Origin: Codonopsis lanceolata
Taxonomy: Eukaryota; Streptophyta; Magnoliopsida; Asterales; Campanulaceae
Direction: 5' to 3'
Assembly (NCBI GenBank): GCA_013146195.2
Contig: CM028377.1
Span: 30,670,602-30,734,601 of the forward strand
Length of the DNA stretch: 64,000 bases
Part shown: positions 1-11,160 of the stretch, piece by piece
How the letters are laid out: each line of letters begins with the position of its first letter
Numbering within the stretch: the stretch's first letter is position 1
Translations under genes and position numbers: made by a program
Notes under the pieces: generated by a model
Told to the model about the DNA's origin: nothing
The model's database searches: none
Seen by the model: the letters and a program-made list of their open reading frames with translations, nothing else

Positions 1-889
1 ATGTTTCACTTGATTAGTCCAAATTTTCGTGTAAAATTTTTTTATCTTGGATAGATTTTATCATTTTAACGTGTTTCATCAATTCTCATGGTAAAAGTTT
101 TTTATTTACCATTTTTTGTTTAGGCACGATAAGATTTTATCACATTTGATTTAGACAAGTTTAATATGATTAGGACTCCTCAATTCTCATGGTAGAAGTT
201 TTTTAATTTTTATTATTCTACCAAAACTTGGTCAATTTAAAATAGATTTTATCCAATTTGATTAAACGTTTTCCACCAACACCACAAACAACCACTACGA
301 AATAGCTTACAAATTAAATCTACAAAATTCGCATGGATTTTCGGTTTGATGATTCAGTGTGATCTTACTTTTTTTTTTTGATTTATTAATTATGTGGACA
401 TCTTGCTGTTATTTGTTCATTCAAATAGCTTATAAATTCTATTCGACATAAACGATTTGCCACCCTAGTATGTATTTAAAGTTGGTGATGAAGACATATG
501 TTGTGACACTTGGCGGTCTTTTGTTAAAGTTTCATTTTAGGGCTTTTTAGATGGAATGTCTTCCAAATTCTAGCATTGATTATTGTTAGCCATTATCTAA
601 TAAATATACTTGATACATATAGACATGATATGAGGTATTAACCTCATCTATAATTATGGAGAATCAAACTCTTCTAGTTGTGGTCATTACAAATAGTTAT
701 GGTAAAATATATGATACCAATTAGTATTTTTTAATAATTAGTAAATACAATTTCATTTATAGGTTTTTAAAACTACTAATCAATACATAGAGAGAGAGAG
801 AGAGAGGCATAACTATATGTATATACCCCTAATACTATCATTATAGCCTTCTTCAAATTAAAATAGTCGAAGAACTTCTTCTACTGGCT
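1..889. other. AT-rich intergenic DNA with a diverged tandem repeat
   Basis: I see no gene here. Two diverged copies of a block of about 90 bases (near 78-165 and 176-270) share the phrase TCAATTCTCATGGTA followed by AAGTTTTTTA and later GATTTTATC. A short GA microsatellite lies at about 787-806. The rest is ordinary AT-rich plant intergenic sequence. Confidence 0.5.
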
Positions 890-1140
890 TAGTGACACAT
901 AGGGTCTATTCAATCTTCATACATCATGCAATCCGTAACTATCAAGAATATGACACTCGCTTCCATCTCACTAGTTGCCTTCTTGAAAACAAATATAAAA
1001 TGTTCGAAAGGCTACCAAACATACTGAGCTTATGCATTGTTTATAAAAATCCTTTAAAAACAACAAATTCTTCTGCGGCTTAGTGACACAGTTTAGGGTC
1101 TATTCAAGGGTTCTTCATACATCATGCAATGTAACTCGAA
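880..1140. repeat. Tandem duplication of about 190 bases, diverged
   Basis: The words GGCTTAGTGACACA and AGGGTCTATTCAA followed by CTTCATACATCATGCAAT occur near 882-934 and again near 1075-1130. The open frames at 892-1083 and 1083-1286 are by-products of this repeat. They begin at non-ATG codons and resemble nothing I recognise. Confidence 0.55.
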
Positions 1141-1493
1141 AGTTTGAAAAAGCGTACAAACTTAATCATTTGTTGCAAGAATCGGTATGGCCAGGACACT
1201 CTAAGCAGGACTTCCATAGACCGATTAACATCTCTAGTCACAATTTTGGCCCAATTGAAGAATGGAAGGAATGGGAAGAAGGTTGAAGTCTAGGTCACGT
1301 GCAAGAGGAATACCTATAATACTACGAAAAAATAGATAATTCAAGAGTCTTTAGTTTATTGCAATGGATGAAAATGATATAATATGTGAATTTGTTTGCT
1401 TTATTTCTTAAGGCAAAGACTTAATCCGTAAGACGGAGCCTCATTTAGAAATTCGCGGGTTAATATCTAAACTTGTTAATATAAATCACAAAA

Positions 1494-1580
1494 GTTAGTC
1501 GGATGAGTTGGTGATGGGTGAACCTTTAAGGTTTAACTTGAGCTAGTCCAAGGTTTGACTCCCTCTAGCAACAAAATTTA
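1494..1580 (+). mobile_element. Possible tRNA-derived SINE remnant
   Basis: The sequence has a Pol III box A-like stretch (GATGAGTTGGTGATGGG, near 1502) and a box B-like stretch (GGTTTGACTCC, near 1552), in the order and roughly the spacing of a tRNA-derived SINE. No clear target duplication or tail was found, so this is a weak call. Confidence 0.3.
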
Positions 1581-1689
1581 TTTTTAATGCTCATTTCCTC
1601 TATTTGCTCCGGTGCCCCTCCACTTTCAATGTTTGTTAGCTCCGTTAGCATCAATTGCCTTGTGATACTTGACAAATCATAACGGACTT

Positions 1690-2545
1690 TGACAAAAGGC
1701 TAAATGACACATTTAAAACCAAACGTGACACATTAAAAACACAAAAGTGACACATTTTAATGTTAAAGTGACACTATAAATGAAAATTTATTATAATTTT
1801 TATTAAAATACAAAGTAACACTCTTAATACTTAAAAGTGACACATTTAATACTAAAAAGTGGCACTCTTCCTTACAGAATTTACCGGACCAAAATGAATC
1901 ATCTCGTGTTTAAAGTTCATCTACTACATGCCTTGATCATGCTCGCTCTGTTACAAAGGGAATGAGAAAAAGAATTAAGAGAAGTATTGAGTAAAAAACG
2001 ATTTTGTAAGTTTGAGTAAAAAACGTATACTTTATCTTGAAAAAGTTATGATTTTGTGTTTTTAACGATTGACACTTGAGATTATATACATTTCTATGAA
2101 TGAGAAGATATATTTCAGTAGTGTTCAATTGGTTATTGTTATTAAAATCACTAGCCCAAAAAGTGACACACTTTAGTCATAAAGGTAACACACTCCAAGC
2201 CTAAAAGTGACACTCTTATTGATACACATTGTATGATTATAAAAGTGAGTTGTTTTACCAAAAGTGACACACCTAATGCCTAAAAGTGACACAATCAATA
2301 CCTAAAAGTGACACACTAAACGTGACACTTATGAATAAAAATTTAAAGATGAAAAGTGATTTTTTTTGCTAAAAGTGACACACGTAAAACTTAAAAGTGA
2401 CACATTTTATGTTTAAAAGTGACATTCTGATTTAAAGTAACTAAGTAAAAACTTAATCAGACCTAAGACAACAATTATCCAAAAGTGACACACTTTTGTT
2501 CTCAAAGTGACACACGCCAAACCTAAAAGTAACACTCTAATTAAT
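1690..2545. repeat. Degenerate array of AAAGTGACAC units
   Basis: About twenty copies of a ten-base word close to AAAGTGACAC, usually followed by A or T, are scattered at uneven spacing in two clusters, about 1700-1870 and 2155-2540. All lie in the same orientation. Between them is AT-rich filler. The block ends about 1.1 kb before the likely transcribed start of the CDKA gene. Each unit carries TGACA, the core bound by KNOX/BELL homeodomain proteins, but the irregular spacing also fits a decayed simple tandem repeat. Confidence 0.6.
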
Positions 2546-2559
2546 CGTAATCTCTGACA

Positions 2560-3640
2560 ATAAAACTTAAAAAAAACATCGGTGAGTTTCAAACCAACGA
2601 GCAAATGCACCATATATGAAATCTTAAGTGATTCACTGAAACCAACTCGGCTAACTCATTTTTATCATATTTTATTCCATATTATTTATTTATTATGACT
2701 CGCAAATTTCTAAATGAAACCTTATTTCTTAATATTAATTACTTTTTAAAGCATGATTTATATTTTATATACATAATACATCGATGTATGATGAAGCCAT
2801 TAAATTTTTAGAAATAGGTAATTATTGATTTCTAATTTATTGGATTAAATTTCAAATTGCACCCACCGACTTTATGTCCAGTGTTTAACAAACAAGCATA
2901 CTTACCGATCTAAAATAAAGACTCACAATCAATGTTCGACTTGATGATTTAATGACTTCAATTTAAAATATAATTTTCATTTTATAACAATAACAAACTG
3001 GAAAAAAAGTAAGAGAGAGAGAGAGAAACTTGATGGAACAATAGAGAGAGTAAAATTATAAAACAGGTAACTAAGGAGAGAACATACATTAAAACAATTT
3101 TTGTCCTTAAATAGAAAAAGGAAACCAAGCCCTTTCGTTATTTACAATGTCTTTGTGCTCATAACTACGACACGATGTTAGTATATAATTAGATCATGTG
3201 TATTTTGATTAAAAATTTGTGTAATGGGGAATGGGGAGAGAAAGAGGAAAATAAATACATTCACACATGTAAATATAAGAGTAAATACTAACCGTTAAAA
3301 GTTTAAAAAATTTAGAAGATTATTAATTCTAAATCAATAGTCAGTTTTAGTCGAGTAAGTCTCCTGTAACACCTCGCATTTTAATTTGTAAGACCGAATC
3401 CTATTTCTCACAACTCAACCCAACAATATATAGTAAATCGATAAAAAGATCCGTCTTATAAAAAATATATATAAAACTGTTATACACGAGTTTTTGCCAT
3501 TTTAGTCTACTGCAATCATGCGGAAAAAAAAAAACTATTGTAATATAGATTTCATATAATTGAAAAAGAGAAATAACTAGAAGTCTACAAAAAGAGCAAA
3601 AAGGGGAGAACAAAAAAATCTTTCTGCTAAACGCACATTA
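2560..3640. other. Upstream region of the CDKA gene
   Basis: No gene is visible. A GA-rich stretch lies at about 3011-3030. A sequence CCGTTA at about 3292 is the reverse of an AACGG mitotic-activator core, a single match that may be chance. A fragment of a small repeat family (shared words of the GTAAGACGG type, also at 10.4 kb and 50.0 kb) covers about 3388-3500. Confidence 0.4.
3388..3500. mobile_element. Small repeat of the GTAAGACGG family (copy 1)
   Basis: It contains GTAAGACCGAATCC near 3389, GATCCGTCTTATAAAAAATA near 3450 and a CGAGTTTTTGCC end near 3488. The same ordered words occur at 10406-10540 and 49935-50095, where the two ends are inverted copies of each other. This copy is the most worn. 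Confidence 0.4.
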
Positions 3641-3878
3641 GAGATTGAGAGGGCAAAAATAGGTACAAACATACGCGGACAGAGTGCAAGAGAGAGAGAG
3701 AAGTCGAAGCCGAAGCCAAAGCCGGAGGTCAAGGTACAGGCGGCCGCCGGAGAATCAACCGCCGCCAGAAGCTTTCAGATCTACACATTTTCAGCAAGGC
3801 TGCTTCGAACATGAAAACAAACACGAAATAAATCGAACGCGCGGAAGCACATTGACGAACTGACTCCACTCCTAGCAG

Positions 3879-4660
3879 GTCTTTCCACTCCTTGTTCAAT
3901 TTCTCGCTTTAATTTCTCATCGAACTCGCGGTGTCGACTCGGCGATTCGGCCGAGTTTCTAAAACTTGGCGTTTTTCACCGAGTCACTTATTATCCGCGT
4001 ATCAATTAAATGCCATTTTTTTCCTTTGCCGCTGATCGTTAGCCCCAAAATCCGAACCGAATACTTTAATATCACACTTAGAAATGTTAGTTAAAACTGA
4101 AGTAGATGAGGCCATGTTTGGATTGAGTGTTGATTATTCTATTGTTTCCTGTTTTTGATCACCATTGATGTTTGTTTGCGTGTTCATTTGTTTGAAAGCG
4201 ATTACTCGGTTACGATTTGTAGTGATTGAGACATTGTGCTGTTTCGAGAAAGCAAAGTTTCTAACTGGTCGAATTGTTAGATGTCACTGTAACAGAATCG
4301 CCGTTAATGTATGGGTGAGCCGGTGTGTATCGAAACGTTTGAAACGATTACTTGGTTTTGGTACATTTGCATTTGAGAATTGAGACATTGGTCGATATTG
4401 AGGAAATTAAAGTTTCTAATGTTTAGAATTCTGTCAGAAGTCACTGCAACAGTAGCGCTTAGATATTTCTAAATTTGCAACAATGAAGTTTTAATCTGCG
4501 GGTATTTCCGTTTTTTTGGCTAGGTTGATCAACTCTCATTTTACTAGCTGTTTATGTACTTCTATGTGCTTTATATTAGCATGTGTTTTTATTCGCCTCT
4601 ATATGTTGTTTCACACATGAATATTTTCCTAAAATTGGCTTTTGTTGTCTTGTTGCACAG
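3879..4660 (+). other. Probable intron in the 5' leader of CDKA
   Basis: A donor (CAG then GTCTTT) at 3879 and an acceptor (TTGTTGCACAG) ending at 4660 bracket T-rich intron-like sequence. The leader exon would resume at 4661 and run 45 bases to the ATG at 4706. An upstream purine-rich leader of about 3660-3878 is likely. The transcription start cannot be placed from sequence alone. The donor is not a strong consensus site, so cDNA would be needed. Confidence 0.5.
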
Positions 4661-4705
4661 CTGTAGATACTTTCTGGATCAGTGAGTCCATTTGTGGTGG
4701 ATTAG

Positions 4706-7700
4706 ATGGATCAGGTAAAAGACAATTTTATCTCATTGGAGTATAATTTATATCTCTGCCTCTAGATTGTGATGTTTTCCACAATTGCAGTACGAGAAGG
4801 TTGAGAAGATTGGTGAAGGAACATATGGTGTTGTCTACAAGGCTCGTGACCGTGTGACCAATGAAACTATTGCTTTGAAGAAGATCCGTCTTGAGCAGGA
4901 AGATGAAGGAGTGCCAAGCACGGCTATTAGAGAGATTTCTCTTTTGAAAGAGATGCAGCATGGTAACATTGTCAGGTATATTGTCTTGCTACTGCACTCA
5001 TGTATTTGTTTGTGTGTTATTGATAAGCTCTTTGCTGTCAGCATTTACATATATGTGATTCTCTTGGTCCCTGGTTGATGCTATCAATTAGAAAATGGTA
5101 AGTTTGTTTGAGAAATATGAAGAATGTTGATTGAAGGAGCTGAAATGATAATCTCAATTGAACTTCTTTCCATAATATCTGGCTCTCCTGATTCCTACAA
5201 TCAGCACTTTAGACGTGCTGTTCCTTTTTATCAAGTTTTTTGAATGATGAAGGCCACAGTGTCTATTTGACCCCTTCGTCTGACAGACTTTTCTGACCAG
5301 CTGAATGTGCACCCTCTCCATCATCATCTGTCAGGGAAATTATATGGTCCATAGTGTTTCTAGTATTTACTTGGGTATGGTAACTGCTTGATAGATAAGT
5401 TTGAAAGCTTTTGTAGAAAAGCAGTTAGATGTTGACGCTGCATTTGTTTCTAGAGGATCACCTGTTTGCTTCTCTCTGTAGCCTTACAGTTTTCCAAACT
5501 TTGCATGCTTGATGTTCTTACTCCTGTGTATGTGTTGCATTTAGGTAGCTAAAGTGGATTACATTATAAAAATGTTAGGTTGGTGCATTGCCTGCAAGTG
5601 AGTTAGATGTAGTAGCTTTATTTTGGGACAGACCACAGTGAAATAGTTATTTTTGAAATGAAATAATTTAGTTTTCTTTTTTATTATTATATCTTACTAC
5701 TAATTGGTTGTGTGCTTCTATCTGATGCTTTGTCCTGGGGTTTTGCTGCTCCCGCTTAAGACTTTTAAAGCTTGATATTGCACATCACCACAATTAGCTG
5801 ACTTCCATTCTTGAATGCAAGGTGAAAATGTTGTTTGTCCATGTGATTCAGAACATATATTGTAGTGGTTTGCAATTGTAGATGCAAAGGAATGACATTT
5901 CAAATAGACAGCCAATGCATTAAAAAAAACTAGTTGAGATACATTTCAAATGCTTCATTTTATGTTCCACTTGTTGTGTAACCATTGATATTTTTAATAG
6001 TTAATTATTGTAACTGTTTTTTCTTTATTGTTTGCATTAGGAAACTTGAAAATGCTTTGGAAATGACAATAGATGTTGAGCAAAGTGAGAAGAGATTGCG
6101 AGTCGCATGTGCTTAATTATATGATAACTATCTGGGTAGACAGTTTGCAGGTTGTTGTGCACATTGAGAAGCGACTGCATATTGTACCTGCTTAAACATT
6201 ATGATTTTGGCTGACAGGTTACAGGATGTCGTGCATAGTGAGAAACGATTATATCTGGTTTTTGAATATCTGGACTTGGACCTGAAGAAACACATGGATT
6301 CATGTCCGGAGTTTGCAAAGGATCCTCGTCTGATAAAAGTGAGTTTATCTTCTGCCCTTGTGATCCTGGTGACATTGTGCTTAGACTTATTTACTGAAGA
6401 GATCCTTATGAGTTTGAGATCTTCCCTTATATGCAAGTGCTTGTAGAGTGTTTGGTTATTGTCTTGATTCACTGTAACTGTTTTATAAGCATGTTACTGT
6501 ATTTTTATTAGAGATCAGATGAAGAGTCTTGGACTCCCTATATTCATATTGATATATTTACCAATGGAATCTCTTCCTACTGAAACCAAAAATATTCTTC
6601 AGTTTCTAGAAATAATCATACTAGTATAGTTAAGCCCTTTGCTTCCATTCATCTTCTCTAATGTGCTTACTTGATTGGGTAAATGCATTGTGTACGTGTG
6701 CATGTGGCTTGATTTGTCAAATGTTGGCACGAAGCTCATGGGCTCTTGCAATTCCTAATACATGATTACCTTCCATGTGCAGATGTTTTTGTATCAAATA
6801 CTGCGTGGCATTGCTTATTGCCATTCTCATAGAGTTCTTCATAGAGATCTAAAGCCACAAAACTTACTGATAGATCGGCGTACAAATGCACTAAAGCTTG
6901 CAGACTTTGGATTGGCCAGGGCGTTTGGTATTCCTGTCAGGACGTTTACACATGAGGTGAATTCTTGATATTTTTCTTAGAATGTTGACCATGGTTTCTA
7001 TTGAGTTTGGCTTCTCTACAATCAGTTTTCTTTTGGGTTGGGGTCCCTTTTTTTTTTAAATATCTTGCAGCATGCCACCATTTATCTCAGTAATATATAT
7101 CCATCTTTATCTCAGCATGTAAGAATATTGCACCCAAAAAAGGTTAGGTCATAAATTGGCAAAGACTGAATGAAATTTGGATCTCCTGTAAAACATACAT
7201 ATTTGTGGTTTCATTTTATCACTTTGGCACCAGGATGTGAGTTCAAGTTGTACACAACCTGAACTAGTTCAGTTTTGTATTACATTCTTAACTCTTAAAT
7301 TTATTATAATTTTCAAAACTTACCACAAACTGAACTAGTTAAGTGTTGTACATTCTTAACTCTTAAATATTACTCTAATTTACAAACTTACCGTAATTCT
7401 GTACTTACTGGCACTCCTGATTCCATGTTTGCACAAGTGATTCTAGGGAAGAACCTCTTTAGATGATTTATTAATGCTCTACTTGTTTCTTAATCCAGGT
7501 GGTGACACTATGGTACAGGGCACCTGAAATACTCCTTGGGTCACGCCATTATTCTACCCCTGTTGATGTGTGGTCAGTTGGATGCATATTTGCTGAGATG
7601 GTGAACCAGCGCCCATTGTTTCCGGGTGATTCTGAGATTGATGAATTGTTCAAGATTTTCAGGTGTTGCATTTTGTTAAGCCAAAGTACTTCCGTTATTT

Positions 7701-9133
7701 TCCCCAATAATCATTTGAAGGCCTAGCCAAAAGTACTTTTGTTAGTTTCCCCAACAATCATCTGAAGGGCTCTTGTCTAAAGTTGGAATGATCCTTATAT
7801 ATAGCTACAGCTCTCTTATAATTTGAAACTCTTGGCATTCTCTCTACCTAATTGTAGGAGCCTTATGTCTTAACATTATTGTATATTGAAGTATATGTAT
7901 ACGACTGGTGGTTAGTTTACCAACCCTTGTCTCCCTGCTGTTAGTACTAGATTAATTAATCCCCAGGGGAGGTACGTTAAAATGCTTTTAAGTTTTAAGT
8001 GGACTTGACTATTTGGAATATGGAAAATATTGTCAAAACTGATTAATGAAGACTCCAATAATATTTCTTCAAGAACCCTAAAGGAGCCATGCTACATTTG
8101 TGTACCGTTGTTTTTTTTCGTTTTTTTCTTATTCATACATGGTTGTTCTTTCTCTCATTGAAGAATCATGGGTACACCAAATGAGGATACATGGCCCGGA
8201 GTGACTTCTCTGCCTGATTTTAAGTCCGCCTTTCCAAAATGGCCTCCTAAGGTGATTGGTTTTAACACTTAGTAGTTAGTATTGTTTTCTTTGATCTGCC
8301 TTTCCGCAATAATCAAGACATAACATGTTGAAGAATTTAATTGTCTCATCATCTATATTGCAGGACCTGGCGACCATGGTCACAAATCTTGATTCAGCTG
8401 GTCTTGATCTCCTTCGTGTAAGTTCAGATTTACCCATATATTGATTTTCATTAGTTGATGAGTACTCAAAGAGTCCTACTTTCTATTATGATAAGTAAGA
8501 TATTTTGTACGTTCTACTCAAAGAACTGTGTTTAGTGTTGAAGCTAATAGATTCTGGGTCTGTTCTCCATTGCGATTTAGTGACTTTGGTTTGTTGATTT
8601 TGGATTCTCTCTCTCTCTCTCTCGTTAAAAAAAAACAAAAACAAAAACAAAATCACCGAGATAGTGAAGCAAACTTACCCCTTGTGAGTTTCCAGATATA
8701 CCTTGAACGTCAACTTTCGAAACCTATTATAATCCTTCAAAGCAAAGGTTGTTATGTAAAATCATTTGAATCCTTAAAATGCACTTACGATCATGGACTT
8801 TCTCAGCAGAACTGAGGGAGTATATCAAATGAAAAAAATTATTTTGTTTGATTAGTAATACACTGATTTGACCCCAAGGGATGGGAGAGATGGCAAGGGC
8901 ACTCAGCCTCAGGCAAAGACCTGGTGGTCCTTGATTTCCAATCCCCACACCAACAAGGGGTCACACTTACCTATCAAAAAAAAGTATACCCTGATTTTGA
9001 GCTTATAATTTTGTTGTTCTGATTTCCTTGTATGTTGTTCCAGAAAATGCTCTGCTTGGATCCCAGCAGAAGAATTACTGCCAGGAGTGCTCTTGAGCAT
9101 GAATACTTCAAGGATATTGGGTTCGTGCCTTAA
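4706..9133 (+). CDS. CDKA;1: Cyclin-dependent kinase A (CDKA;1 / cdc2, PSTAIRE type)
   Basis: Serine/threonine kinase that, bound to cyclins, drives G1/S and G2/M in plants. Coding exons: 4706-4714, 4791-4975, 6218-6338, 6783-6956, 7499-7662, 8164-8251, 8364-8417 and 9044-9133; all introns are GT-AG and all phases join. The product is 294 residues, the usual CDKA length. Visible motifs are the glycine loop GEGTYG at 11-16 with inhibitory Thr14/Tyr15, catalytic Lys33, the cyclin-binding PSTAIRE helix at 45-51, HRDLKPQN at 125-132, DFG at 146-148, T-loop Thr161 in FTHEVVTLWYRAPE, and the FKDIGFVP-like C terminus typical of plant CDKA. The first coding exon holds only three codons. Intron 2 (1.24 kb) contains decayed copies of the exon 3 start; intron 7 contains a SINE. 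No broken or missing key residue was seen, so the gene looks intact. The family call is secure; CDKA;1 is the usual name for this class. Confidence 0.97.
6072..6184 (+). repeat. Two decayed tandem copies of the start of CDKA exon 3
   Basis: Just before exon 3, intron 2 holds two stretches that align with its first coding bases. One is at about 6072-6103 (GTTGAGCAAAGTGAGAAG) and one at about 6151-6184 (GTTGTGCACATTGAGAAG); the true exon reads GTCGTGCATAGTGAGAAA at 6228. Each relic reads like the VVHSEKRL segment (EQSEKRL and VVHIEKRL). Each is followed by GCTTAA and an ATATGAT/ATTATGAT word, then TTTGCAG or CTGACAG. The units are about 70-78 bases long. Each relic runs into a stop codon in the kinase frame. 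Confidence 0.6.
7252..7396. repeat. Imperfect tandem duplication in CDKA intron 4
   Basis: Two adjacent blocks of about 72 bases share CTGAACTAGTT, ACATTCTTAACTCTTAAAT and AAACTTACC in the same order. They lie wholly within the intron. Confidence 0.65.
7676..7776. repeat. Imperfect tandem duplication in CDKA intron 5
   Basis: Two adjacent blocks of about 49 bases each read roughly CCAAAAGTACTTTTGTTA, then TTTCCCCAA and AATCATCTGAAGG. They start shortly after the exon 5 donor and do not alter the coding sequence. Confidence 0.65.
8872..8983 (+). mobile_element. tRNA-derived SINE in CDKA intron 7
   Basis: The body begins CCCCAAGGGATGGGAGAGA, carries a box A-like GATGGCAAGGGCAC and a worn box B region, and ends in ATCAAAAAAAAG. 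Imperfect direct repeats of about 15 bases flank it: AATACACTGATTTGA before (8857-8871) and GTATACCCTGATTTTGA after (8984-9000). It lies 60 bases before the exon 8 acceptor and leaves the splice site intact. It differs from the other SINE family in this window. Confidence 0.6.
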
Positions 9134-9850
9134 TTCAATGTGTACCCATCCCGTTCCTAGCTGCAACATATATATTCATGTGTAGCGTCGTTGGGTTTAT
9201 TCTGTGAGATATATCTGCTGTTTTTGGGTGATCTTTTTTGTTTCTTTTGATGATTTCTCGGAGCATGTTTCATTCCAAATGGAAGTGGTTTGCACAGCCA
9301 TCATCAAATTGGCTAGTGTCAACACCCCATCTCATGTTCAAAGATTGACGTTAATATCATTTTTTTCTCTTCCTCCTTGTAACATCAGTCTCGATGAAGG
9401 ACGTATATTGTTTTCTTCTTTAATGATATCATCCGGTGTGTGCATTTTACCTGCTATGAACTGCCGTTTCTTCTCTCTAATTACTTGTCTTTTTCTGCAA
9501 CCAAAGAATGCATGGATGTTTTGGGTTATTGAATGCACAAGTTACTATAGCACCGAGGGTCTCGATACAAACTTGACATTTGTGCTCAGGAAATTAAGGC
9601 CTTAACCACCTTTTTAACAGCAATGTCAGTGTTGTGCTTGGGCTCTTGTCCTGCTATTATTCCGTGATTTTCCTGTCGTACATCTCACCTGCTCTGATCC
9701 TCCATACTTGTGAAACGCATGATTGCGAAATTAGACCTGGAATAGGTTATCTAGATCCCTGGATAGAGGGCTAAGTCAGGTAACTGCTCGAGTGTTTTAT
9801 TGAATCCATTTGTATAACCGTCCCATCTTTTCTTATCCTTATTAGTGTTG
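9134..9850 (+). other. 3' untranslated region and downstream flank of CDKA
   Basis: This follows the TAA at 9131-9133. An open frame at 9204-9605 starts at a possible ATG but has an unusual hydrophobic, cysteine-rich composition and no family likeness, so it is treated as untranslated. The polyadenylation site cannot be fixed; 9850 is only a guess. Confidence 0.45.
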
Positions 9851-10345
9851 GACGACAACGATGATAATCTTTAATTTAGGTCATATCAATTGAAGCAAGT
9901 GGGAAAGAATTTAGGCTCTCTCTCTCTCTCTACTATTGAGAGAAGGTATGTGGATTCATGTTGTGTCATCTGTTATGCTTATGGAAATAAGTTCGCCAAT
10001 GGTTATTTGCATTGGAGACATGGGCTTTTTTTTTTTTAAATCATTACTTTTAATTTTATTTTTTTACTTTTAAATCACTCAGGATTACTGGAGTTAAGTT
10101 GTAGGTTTCAGTTGGCGTAGTTGTTTTTGCATAAATCATATGACCTAAATTGAAGAGCTTTGATAAAGATGCTAAAATCTCAAAGCATTGAACATTATTC
10201 CCTTCCTCCTGCATTGAGTGTCCTTTTCTTAAAAAGTCCTTGTCCCAAAATGAGCGATCATTTTGTATGAAGTTACTAAATTCACCTCAGCCTATCATTG
10301 CCCCTTCCTGCAATACTAATGTAAGTATTATGAGCATTTATTATA

Positions 10346-10724
10346 CTCCATCTGTTCCAAAGAATAATTCTCAAAGAAATATTCTCATTTAACAAGTTAG
10401 GCAAAAACTTTAGTAAGACAGTCTTACGGATATATTTGTAAGTCGGATTTTCTTTACTCAATTCATCGTGTGTTGGTGGAATGAGCGGTAAGAAAATGAG
10501 GTTCCATCTTACAAATTAAGATCCGTAGACCTACTCAACAAGTTATATAAGATTGTATGTTTACTTGTCAAATTACACTAATTTTGTTAATTAATTTTAG
10601 AAATGAGACTATTTTACTTTTGGGACAAACCAAAGAGGGGTGCTACCAAAATGGTATAAAAGCCGATTTTGTTATTTAAAAAAAAAATGGTGAAAAGAGA
10701 TGCTTAATTTGAGAATAGTCGGAG
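10346..10724. mobile_element. Stowaway-like MITE with TA target duplication
   Basis: The ends read TA-CTCCATCTGTTCC on the left and, reversed, TA-CTCCGACTATTCTC on the right, each flanked by TA. This is the layout of Tc1/mariner-derived Stowaway elements. A GTAAGAC-type element (10406-10540) is nested within it. Related copies are at 46.7, 53.1 and 56.6 kb. Confidence 0.6.
10406..10540. mobile_element. Small repeat of the GTAAGACGG family (copy 2)
   Basis: It begins AGGCAAAAACTTTAGTAAGA and contains CAGTCTTACGGATATATTT near 10421 and CTTACAAATTAAGATCCGTAG near its other end. The ends are inverted relatives of each other. It lies inside the Stowaway-like element above. Confidence 0.45.
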
Positions 10725-10831
10725 TATAATAAAGAAGAATGTAGTATGTTACAAAGTTACATTTTATTCCTTTAGCAAGAAAAGGAAATCAACATCTTTC
10801 AATTAGGAAAGCTAAGCTAAGCTAGTCCAAG

Positions 10832-10936
10832 TGCCACTAAGGAGGTGACATAGTGATAGAGATGGGGCTTCACAAAATGTGAGGTTTTAGGTTCGATTCT
10901 TTCCCACGCCCCCCTTAGGAGGATTAAAAAAAAAAA
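10832..10936 (+). mobile_element. tRNA-derived SINE, family 1 (copy 1)
   Basis: The body carries a box A-like TAGTGATAGAGATGGGGC and a box B GGTTCGATTC, then a C-rich end with CCCTTAGGAGG and a run of A. It is flanked by a 13-base target duplication, AAGCTAGTCCAAG (10819-10831) and AAGCTAGACCAAG (10937-10949), with one mismatch. Sister copies at 27657-27754 and 51343-51437 share the body CTAAGGGGGTGG through GGTTCGAT. Confidence 0.8.
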
Positions 10937-11160
10937 AAGCTAGACCAAGCCTTAACAGTTTGTGAACATTAGGCAAACATCACTTGGTATATTCTATATC
11001 TACATCTTCACAACTAAATATTTAGATACACACGCGATAGTTATGACATTGGTCATTCACACTGCACGATTTCATCGAATAACTTATAAGGGTCGGTCAC
11101 TTCACTTGCTAGGGAGCATCCGTTAAACTTTGTTTCATGTGACTGGAAACGGATGAAATA

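Noticed and set aside
1690..2545. Possible CRISPR-like array
   Set aside because: Repeats are only about ten bases with irregular spacers and the genome is a plant.
4728..5044. Minus-strand frames over CDKA exon 2
   Set aside because: Mirror frames of a well-supported kinase exon.
9204..9605. 133-codon frame downstream of CDKA
   Set aside because: Hydrophobic, Cys-rich translation with no family likeness, lying where the CDKA 3' untranslated region is expected.
10832..10936. tRNA gene
   Set aside because: Box A and box B are present but no cloverleaf arms, and the copy has an A tail and target duplication, so it is a SINE.
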